Part shown: in pieces, positions 50,891 to 58,200 of the stretch
Position numbering within the stretch: the first letter of the stretch is position 1
Layout of the letters: each line of letters opens with the position of its first letter
Assembly (NCBI GenBank): GCA_028715505.1
Contig: JAQURS010000006.1
Span: forward strand, 1-64,000
Length of the DNA: 64,000 nucleotides
Source: Patescibacteria group bacterium
GTDB lineage: Bacteria > Patescibacteriota > Patescibacteriia > 2-12-FULL-60-25
Direction of reading: 5' to 3'
The notes under the pieces: generated by a model
What the model was told of the DNA's origin: nothing
The model's database searches: none
The model's input: only the letters and a program-made list of their open reading frames with translations
Made by a program: the position numbers and the translations under genes

Positions 50891-52027
50891 ATGACGCAAC
50901 ATCAAAAAATTCTTTGGGCCAGGCGGATCATGTTCTGGTTTGCCATGATCGGGTTGTTTGCCGCTTCCTACCTTTTATATACCTACGCCACCGGCACAGA
51001 GTTGAAATGCGGCCTGGTGCACGGTTGCGAAATCGTGAGGAACTCCAAGTGGTCCAGCTTTTTCGGCATCCCAACCCCGGTTTTTGGAGTCATTTTTTAT
51101 CTGGCCATCATCATCCTTTCGATCTACCGCGCCTACGCCCCGCATAAGAACGTGATTTACGCGCGTTGGCTGATTATTTTGATGGCGATCGCCGGTTTTG
51201 CCGAATCAATTTATCTCACTTCAGTCCAAAGTTTCGTGTTGCATGCTTTTTGCTTTTGGTGCCTGATTTCGGCTGCCGCGGCCACGGGAATCTTCATTTT
51301 TGTCTGGCTGGATAGGAAGATGGAACTCGGAATCGAGACTGCGTCCAAAGAATTGAAAATTGTTTTCTCTTCCCTGTTGATTGGATTAGTGGCGGGCGGG
51401 ATCGGTTTCTATTATCTTTTGCAACCGGCGCCCGTCAGGCCGATTAACGTGACGATCGGACAGGCTGAAAATCAAAACAATCAAGCGACTTCAACGCCTG
51501 AAACGCCCGAAGAATTTCCGGTCGTGGCTACCTCGACTCCCATCGAGGGTCCGGCCGACGCCAAAGTCACGCTGGTCGAGTTTTTCGATTTCCAATGCCC
51601 GGCCTGCGGCGTTTATCATAAGATGGTCATGTTGCCCTTGCGCGAAAAATATAAGGGCAAAATAAAATTCGCGCCCAGGAACTTTCCGTTGGCCGACGCC
51701 CATCAGCAGGCCATGGGAGCGGCCATCGCGGGCGTCTGCGCTCAAAGGCAAAATAAATTCTTCGAATACTTCGATCTGCTTTATTCCAACCAAAAAGCGC
51801 TTAGCCGTCCCGACCTGGAAAAAGCGGCGCAATCGCTCGGTTTGGACATGAATAAATTCAAAACTTGTTTGGACGACAGCTCGGCCAAGAACCAGGTGAT
51901 CTACGATTACAACGCCGGTCGCGCGTTCGGCATCTCTTCCACGCCAACCCTTATCCTCAATAACGGATTGATCGACGGCGCGCCGAATTTGGACGCCATG
52001 AGCAAGTTGATTGACGAAAGATTATAA
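50891..52027 (+). CDS. VKOR-DsbA fusion, disulfide-forming enzyme
   Basis: A 378-aa fusion that makes disulfides in exported proteins. Residues 1-155 form a vitamin K epoxide reductase domain of four or five helices with the shuttle pair CGLVHGC (Cys about 40 and 46) and the quinone-site CFWC (about 120-123). After a helix at about 160-182 and a Thr/Pro/Glu linker (about 190-215) comes a DsbA/thioredoxin domain: TLVEFFDFQCPACGVYHKM with the CPAC active site (about 236-239) and a cis-Pro in SSTPTLILNN (about 349-358). Electrons can pass from substrate to CPAC to the VKOR part to quinone. Follows the nuclease gene by 3 bp. Confidence 0.93.
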   Translation: MTQHQKILWARRIMFWFAMIGLFAASYLLYTYATGTELKCGLVHGCEIVRNSKWSSFFGIPTPVFGVIFYLAIIILSIYRAYAPHKNVIYARWLIILMAIAGFAESIYLTSVQSFVLHAFCFWCLISAAAATGIFIFVWLDRKMELGIETASKELKIVFSSLLIGLVAGGIGFYYLLQPAPVRPINVTIGQAENQNNQATSTPETPEEFPVVATSTPIEGPADAKVTLVEFFDFQCPACGVYHKMVMLPLREKYKGKIKFAPRNFPLADAHQQAMGAAIAGVCAQRQNKFFEYFDLLYSNQKALSRPDLEKAAQSLGLDMNKFKTCLDDSSAKNQVIYDYNAGRAFGISSTPTLILNNGLIDGAPNLDAMSKLIDERL

Positions 52028-52031
52028 AAGG

Positions 52032-52060
52032 AAGGACGGTTGACCAAGCCGTCCTTTTTT
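52032..52060 (+). terminator. Intrinsic terminator
   Basis: AAGGACGG (52032-52039) and CCGTCCTT (52049-52056), then a T-run to 52060. Ends the nuclease-VKOR/DsbA unit. Confidence 0.9.
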
Positions 52061-52097
52061 GTTAGCGTTGGCACAACTCGAACTTTGAGGTGCGAAG

Positions 52098-53009
52098 ATG
52101 GAACGCAAGGAACGCGCGCGAATCGTAGGCCTTGTCACCAACGTGATCAATGACTTGGTCTTTCAAGGCATGCTTCGAAAGATGGCCAACGGCAAGATCC
52201 GAGCCTTCATATCCGATCTCGACGGGACGGTGGGCAAGCGTCAACTTCTGATCAGCTTGCTGTTATTTTTGGGGGAAACCTTTTCGGACAAAAAGGTCGC
52301 CATCCGGCCGCTGGAACTGGCCATGCGAGACTACCTCGACGGCAAGCTGATTTTCCCCGAAGTGGTCTCGATTGCCCTCAGGGTCTTGCCGGACGCGATT
52401 CGCGGCATGAACTACCAGGCGGTGGAGTATCTCGCGCGCGAGGTGGCCAGGCGTGATTTGTTGAGGACTTACCAATTCCCTCAAGCCGTCCTGAGCTGCC
52501 TGACTGGCCAACCGGTCGAGTCCAGGCGCTTGCTGCTCTCGATCACCGGGGCGCCGCAGATGGTAGCTGATCATTTCTGCCAGGCGCTCAAATTCGACGT
52601 GGCCATTGGCTGTGATTATTTTATCGATAGCGTCGGATTGTTCACGGGCGGACGGGATGAGACGCCGGCCATCAGGAAGGCTGAAGTCCTTAAGATCCTG
52701 TCCCAGGATTGCGGAATCGATCTCGACGCGAGCATCGGCATGGGCGACACCATGTCCGACCTGCCGATTTTCATGGCAACCCACATCGCACATCGTTGGG
52801 CGATCAATCCCAAACCCGAATTGCTGGCCACCATGCGCCGTAATCCGGACCACAATGTCGTTTGCGTCCACGACCATCATGCCACGGGCGTCCAGTTTTT
52901 CAGGGCACTGAGCAACGGAGGGTTCTACGAGGTCGAACGCAAGGAGTTTTTGCCCGCCGAGTTGATCGAAGCCTTACCGCGCCTTCCGTCCGAACGCCCT
53001 TTCCCTTAA
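52098..53009 (+). CDS. HAD superfamily phosphatase (SerB/HAD-IB-like)
   Basis: A 303-aa cytoplasmic HAD hydrolase. Motif I is ISDLDGTVGKR (about residues 38-48), with the nucleophilic Asp followed by the general acid Asp. LLLSITGAPQM (about 154-164) is motif II, and GIDLDASIGMGDTMSDLPIF (about 210-229) is motif III/IV. The central helical insert fits the C1 cap of HAD-IB enzymes. Substrate unknown. The start has a GAGGTG site 7 nt upstream (52087-52092), unusual here, and codon choice looks different from the neighbours, as in the lipoprotein gene at 38185. Confidence 0.82.
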   Translation: MERKERARIVGLVTNVINDLVFQGMLRKMANGKIRAFISDLDGTVGKRQLLISLLLFLGETFSDKKVAIRPLELAMRDYLDGKLIFPEVVSIALRVLPDAIRGMNYQAVEYLAREVARRDLLRTYQFPQAVLSCLTGQPVESRRLLLSITGAPQMVADHFCQALKFDVAIGCDYFIDSVGLFTGGRDETPAIRKAEVLKILSQDCGIDLDASIGMGDTMSDLPIFMATHIAHRWAINPKPELLATMRRNPDHNVVCVHDHHATGVQFFRALSNGGFYEVERKEFLPAELIEALPRLPSERPFP

Positions 53010-53010
53010 C

Positions 53011-53033
53011 CCGACGATGAGTCGGTCTTTTTT
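53011..53033 (+). terminator. Intrinsic terminator
   Basis: CCGAC (53011-53015), GATGA loop, GTCGG (53021-53025), then TCTTTTTT. Ends the HAD gene. Confidence 0.85.
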
Positions 53034-53040
53034 GTAAACC

Positions 53041-53069
53041 TGGACGGGTAAGCTGGGGGTGGGTAAGGT
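53041..53069 (+). promoter_or_regulatory. Leaderless-type promoter of pepA
   Basis: TGGACG (53041-53046), 17-bp spacer, TAAGGT (53064-53069), 9 bp before ATG 53079. Confidence 0.5.
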
Positions 53070-53078
53070 ATATCGGCT

Positions 53079-54590
53079 ATGAAATACGAAATAATCCCAT
53101 CGGGAGGTTTGGCGGAGGTTACGGCCGACGCGATCGTCGAAGGCCTTTACCAGGAAGACCAGCCAAAAATCGGCCAGGGTTATTTGCCAGAAGTGACGAC
53201 TAAGGCCGTTTTGGCGGAACTTCGCCGTCGCGAGTTTGACGCCAAGGAAGGGGATGTTTACGTGTTGCCTTTATTGGGTTTCAAGCAATTTAAATACTTG
53301 ATCGTCATCGGATTGGGCAAAAAGAACAATTACGACGCCAATCAACTTCGGGCCGTTGGAGCCAAGGCCATCAAGGCGGCCAACGGTTATCGCGCGCAAA
53401 AAATCGTTTTTCATCCGGATTGGTTAAGGAAGGCTAAAGATCTTGTGGGTGGAATTCAGGCTTTGGTCGAAGGGATTGAATTGGGTGGATATCACTTTGC
53501 CTCTTACCGCAAGCGGACGGCTGCTGAACAACAGAAAAAACATAAAGCCGAGGAGATTGTTTTGATGGCCGAAGATAGGATCTCAAGAGTTAAGATTGAA
53601 AAAGGCCTTGAACTGGGTAAATTATTTTCGGAAGCGACCATTTTGGCGCGTGACATGGTTAATACGCCGTCCATGGATATGCATCCCGAGCAGATGGTTT
53701 CAATCGCTCAATCATTAGCTGCCCGCGGCACGAACGTCACCTGCAAAGTTTTTGATAAGGCAGGAATGGAAAAACTTGGCATGAAAGCTTCGTTGGCGGT
53801 CGGTCAGGGATCAAAACATGAGCCGAGATTCGTGCATCTGGTTTATAAGCCAAAGCAGCGGAGTACAAAAAAGATCGCGTTGATTGGCAAGGGATTGACT
53901 TTCGACTCTGGTGGCCTATCGCTTAAGCCGGCCGATCACATGACTGACATGAAGATCGATATGGCTGGAGCGGCGGCGGTCATCGGAGTTTTTAAGGCTT
54001 TACCACTCTTAAAGCCGCGCGTCGAAGTCCATGGATTATTTATCGCGGCCGAGAACATGCCCGGAGGCGGCGCTTACCGCCCGGGTGACGTTGTCGCTGC
54101 TTTGGACGGAACGACAATCGAAGTCGAGAATACGGACGCGGAAGGTCGCATTACGTTAGCCGACGCTTTGTCTTATGCCGCGCTCAGGATCAAGCCCCAA
54201 GCCATGGTTGATCTCGCGACTTTGACCGGCGCCGTCATAGTGGCTTTAGGGAGTGATATCTCCGGATTGTTTTGCTCGAATAAGGAATTGAAGACAGCCC
54301 TTGTCCAAGCGGCCGGTGAGGCGGGGGAGACTGTTTGGGAACTGCCTCTCTATCAACCATATAAAGAACAGAATAAGTCAAAAATCGCGGATATCAGGAA
54401 TGTTGGCGGGCGTCCGGGTGGTTCCATCACGGCCGCTTTGTTTTTGGAGAAGTTCACGCACGATGTACCTTGGGCGCACATCGATGTGGCCGGACCGGTT
54501 TACGCCGAGAAGGAATCAAAGCCGGAATGGGTGAACGGCGGCACTGGTTGGGGAGTACGCTTACTTCTGAATTACCTTAGGAACTTGTAA
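53079..54590 (+). CDS. pepA: Leucyl aminopeptidase (M17)
   Basis: A cytosolic two-metal aminopeptidase of 503 aa. The N-terminal domain (about 1-165) has ADAIVEGLYQ and YVLPLLGFKQFKYLIVIG. The catalytic domain has IGKGLTFDSGGLSLKP (about residues 269-284), DMKIDMAGAAAV, NTDAEGRITLADAL (about 350-363) and LATLTGAVIVALG. Metal ligands (Lys, Asp, Asp, Asp, Glu) and the Arg of NTDAEGR are all present. It would recycle peptides. Confidence 0.96.
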   Translation: MKYEIIPSGGLAEVTADAIVEGLYQEDQPKIGQGYLPEVTTKAVLAELRRREFDAKEGDVYVLPLLGFKQFKYLIVIGLGKKNNYDANQLRAVGAKAIKAANGYRAQKIVFHPDWLRKAKDLVGGIQALVEGIELGGYHFASYRKRTAAEQQKKHKAEEIVLMAEDRISRVKIEKGLELGKLFSEATILARDMVNTPSMDMHPEQMVSIAQSLAARGTNVTCKVFDKAGMEKLGMKASLAVGQGSKHEPRFVHLVYKPKQRSTKKIALIGKGLTFDSGGLSLKPADHMTDMKIDMAGAAAVIGVFKALPLLKPRVEVHGLFIAAENMPGGGAYRPGDVVAALDGTTIEVENTDAEGRITLADALSYAALRIKPQAMVDLATLTGAVIVALGSDISGLFCSNKELKTALVQAAGEAGETVWELPLYQPYKEQNKSKIADIRNVGGRPGGSITAALFLEKFTHDVPWAHIDVAGPVYAEKESKPEWVNGGTGWGVRLLLNYLRNL

Positions 54591-54623
54591 CTCAAATTGA
54601 GTGTCGTGGCATTTGTGGATAAG

Positions 54624-54637
54624 CCCTCACGTGAGGG
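54624..54637. promoter_or_regulatory. Perfect 14-bp palindrome in the glutaredoxin promoter
   Basis: CCCTCACGTGAGGG lies immediately upstream of the extended -10, where the -35 would be. It is a candidate operator. A smaller palindrome, ACTCAA-A-TTGAGT, sits at 54590-54602 at the pepA stop. Confidence 0.6.
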
Positions 54638-54639
54638 TG

Positions 54640-54648
54640 TGTTATAAT
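54640..54648 (+). promoter_or_regulatory. Extended -10 promoter of the glutaredoxin gene
   Basis: TGT-TATAAT (54640-54648): perfect -10 plus TG element, 17 bp before ATG 54666. An in-frame TTG at 54648 overlaps the -10 and is rejected as a start. Confidence 0.7.
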
Positions 54649-54665
54649 TGAGGGGCTTCTTGTTT

Positions 54666-54923
54666 ATGCACGTCACGATTTACACAACTCCGACCTGTCC
54701 TTACTGCAAGTTGGCAAAAGACTTTTTCAAGGAAAAAGGGATTGCCTTTTCGGAAATCGATGTGGCTTCCGATCCAGCCGCCGCCAATGAAATGGTCAAG
54801 AAATCCGGTCAGATGGGCGTTCCGGTGATCGAAGTGAATAGTCAGATCGTGGTCGGATGGAACCAGGCCGCGTTGCAGGAGATCATGGAAAAGAACGGGA
54901 AGAAAGCCAAAGCTACCGCTTAA
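54666..54923 (+). CDS. Glutaredoxin / NrdH-like redoxin
   Basis: An 85-aa thioredoxin-fold protein: VTIYTTPTCPYCKLAKDFF (residues 3-21) with the CPYC dithiol, the cis-Pro in MGVPVIEVN (about 50-58) and VVGWNQAAL in place of the usual GF/GG glutathione-site residues. It reduces disulfides or feeds peroxidases or ribonucleotide reductase in the cytosol. The palindrome in its promoter suggests regulation. Confidence 0.92.
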   Translation: MHVTIYTTPTCPYCKLAKDFFKEKGIAFSEIDVASDPAAANEMVKKSGQMGVPVIEVNSQIVVGWNQAALQEIMEKNGKKAKATA

Positions 54924-54953
54924 AAATAATAAATGAACCTTATTAACAAAAAT

Positions 54954-55151
54954 ATGGCTACAGCAAAAAAGTGCGGACCTCCCAAATCCAAAAAAAGCGG
55001 AGGCTATTGCGCGAAACCCGCTAAGCTTTCGGAGTCGATCATGCAGGACTTCGTCCAGCATAAGACGAGCGTGCTCGTGATCATGGCCGGAGCATTGAGC
55101 TTAGGCGCGTTGTTCTCATTGATGTTGGGGGTAAGCGCAGCTAGTTTCTAA
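54954..55151 (+). CDS. Small unknown membrane protein
   Basis: A 65-aa protein from ATG 54954 (an in-frame ATG at 54933 adds seven residues). The basic N-terminus contains CGPPKSKKSGGYC, a Cys pair spaced by 11 residues that could bind metal or form a disulfide. A hydrophobic helix ends the protein (about residues 37-62). No family recognised. It lies 30 bp after glutaredoxin and before a strong terminator, so it is probably co-transcribed with it. Confidence 0.65.
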   Translation: MATAKKCGPPKSKKSGGYCAKPAKLSESIMQDFVQHKTSVLVIMAGALSLGALFSLMLGVSAASF

Positions 55152-55166
55152 AACCTTAATAAAATA

Positions 55167-55192
55167 ACGGTCGCCCATGGCGACCGTCTTTT
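55167..55192 (+). terminator. Intrinsic terminator
   Basis: ACGGTCGCC (55167-55175), CAT, GGCGACCGT (55179-55187), then CTTTT. Ends the glutaredoxin unit. Confidence 0.88.
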
Positions 55193-55290
55193 GGTTTCTT
55201 TATTGAAAATTTATGCACAACCAAGGGAGAAAGATTGGTATTTTTATGCTAAGATAGCGTTGACTAACAAAATTGTTCGTACATATATTT

Positions 55291-58200
55291 ATGATTTTTT
55301 CATTAAGTAAAACGCCTTTCAGTAGGAGTTCTAAACTACTGATCGGGGTTTTTTTGTTCATTTCCGGCATTTTATTGTGGGGTGCCCATTCGGCCTCTGC
55401 CGCCACCTGTACCTTTGCCAGTACCGATGCGACCGAGAAAAACGATTGGAACGTGGCTGCCAACTGGGATTGCGGCGGCGGTCTAGGCACGGGTAATGTT
55501 CCTTTGGCCACGGATGATGTGGTTATTCCCGCTGCAACCTCCACTTACATCTACGCCGACACGGCTTCGGTGGCCAAGTCCATCAACATCCAAGGTACTT
55601 TTAAGCCTTGGGGAGCCAACGTTAGCGTGGCTGGGGACTGGTCCAGGACAGGCACGTTCACGGCTGGAACCAGTACCATTATTTTTAATGGCACCGTTGA
55701 TCAAACGATTAATCATGCGACTACCTTCAATAATGTAACGGTCAACAAATCCGCCGGCAGCTTGTTGGCTGGCGCAGCCGTGACGTTAGGCGGTCAGTTG
55801 ACCATGACGGACGGTACGTTTAATTTAGTGACTTTTGATTTGGCGGCTGGTTCCACGGCTACCATCGCTTCTGGAGCGGTCGTGACGTCCACCACGGGTA
55901 CCCTGACTTTTACCGGAGCTGTCACGAACGCGGGCAGCATCGGATCCAGTTCAGGTAATCAATTTTACTCAAGCACCCTTACGAATACCGGAAACCTCGA
56001 TATCGGTGCGGGTTATGCCACCACCACGGGTGCTCTGACCGGAGCCGGTACGATCAACGGCAACGCCGGTTACCTGACCGTCTCGTCTACTTTGGCTTTC
56101 ACCACGCTTAACGCCGGGACTGGAACGATAATAGCTTGGGGCATGAATGACCAGAATATCCAGGGCGCGACTTATTACACTCTTAATATAGTTAAGAGTG
56201 CGGGCACGGCCAATGTCGTGACTGGCAACTTAACGGCGACTTACCTCAATGCCAATGCCGGTAAAATAGACGCGCTTGCCAACAATCTGTGGGTTACATT
56301 AGGCACAACGGTTGCCGTGGGTGCGACTGTCACGTCTACCAGCGGTACGATCCAGCTTGACAACGGGTTTGATATCTACGGCAATCTCGGTTCCAGTAGC
56401 GGTAATTTCATGAACGACGGAATGATGATAAGCACGATTGACGGTACGTGGGATATTGGCGCGGGCACGGCCACAACTACCAGTAATATTTCGGGTAGTG
56501 GCACTATCAACGGAAATTCCGGAACTTTGGTTCTGGCCAGAAATAATAACACGGCTTGGGGCATTTTCTTCACGTTTAACCGCGGTACCGGAACCGTAAA
56601 ATACGCCAGGGCTGGCGTGCAGGGAATCCATGGTGTTTATGAATACAATAATTTGATTTTAGACAATACCGGAGATGCCATAGCTGATGCCAATGTGATA
56701 GTCCATGGGACCTTGGAAGTGAGATCGGCCAGTGTCTTTACCATGGGCACAAATAGCCTGACTGTAACCGGCGCTACAACAAATGTTGGCACGACTACCT
56801 CGACTTCAGGTACTTTAACTTTCACCGGAGCCGTGACCAACTCAGGTAATATTGGCTCCGTTGACGGCAACAAACTCTTCAGCTCAACCCTGGCCAACTC
56901 CGGCAACCTGGTCGTGGGCTCAGGCTACACGACTTCCACTGGCAACTTGACCAACACCGGAACCGTTAAGGTTGATACCGGCAAGCTCATCCTCATGGCC
57001 GATTACTCAGGCGCCGGCACCTTCACGGCTGGCACGGGCACGGTCTACCTGGATGGCACGGCCGCCCAGTCCATCCGTGGCGTAACCTTCAATAACTTAG
57101 TCATGAGAAAGGCCTCGAATACGGCCACGATCGCCACGGCTGACGCCACAGTGGGTGGCACGCTCGTTACTTCCGGCGCGGGTAAACTGGATGCTGACAC
57201 TCGCGCGCTTACTGTAACTGGCACTTCCACCATTGGTTCCGGCACGACCGTAACTTCCACCTCCGGTCTCTTGACCTTCACCGGAGCCGTTACTGGCAAT
57301 GGAACTGGGGCCATAGGTTCGTCCTCGGGTAATATGTTGTTTTCCAGTACTTTAACTTTAAACAACACTTCGTCGTTACACTTAGGCTCAGGCACGGTCA
57401 CCACTACGGGCGCTGTCTCAGGGGGCGATGTTTACGGTGATACTGGAACATTGGTTGTTGAAACCTCGTTCATCAGCACAAACTTTTTTGCCGGTTCAAG
57501 CACCGTTATCATTGATGGCGCGACCGTTGTCCACGATTTCACTTATAAAAATCTCGTGATCAAGACAGCCGGCACAGTCACGGTTGATGGCGTTACCTCT
57601 GTTAATGTCGGCGGTACGTTCCTTACCTCAGGCACGGCCGTATTTAACTTGGCTACCAATGATCTGGACGTGACTGGCGCTTCCACCATTGGTTCCGGCA
57701 CGACTGTCACCTCCACCTCCGGCACCCTGACCTTCACCGGCCTAGTCACGAACAACGGCAATATCGGTAGTTCAACGGGTAACATGAGCATGGATGCCAT
57801 AATTCTTAACGGCAGTTCAGTCTTTGATGTGGGCGCCGGTACGGCCACCACCTCAGGAATAACCTTAGCCGGTACGATCAATGGCGGAAGTGGCACCTTG
57901 GTTTTGACTGACTTCCTAAATTCCAGCGCGGGCACGTTCAACGCCCAGACCGGTACCTTGCGTATCGCTGGATCTGGTAATTACAACGTGGTTGGCTTTG
58001 CCTTTAATGACGTAGAAATGCAAAAGACGGCTGGCACGGCCACCTTCATTACCACCAGCCCGACCATAGCTGGCACGCTCATAACCTCAGGCGCTGGTAC
58101 CATGAGCACGGCTGCCCTTAACCTCACGGTGACGGGTGCTTCCACCATTGGTTCCGGCACGACCGTTACCTCAACCTCCGGCCTACTCACCTTCACTGGA

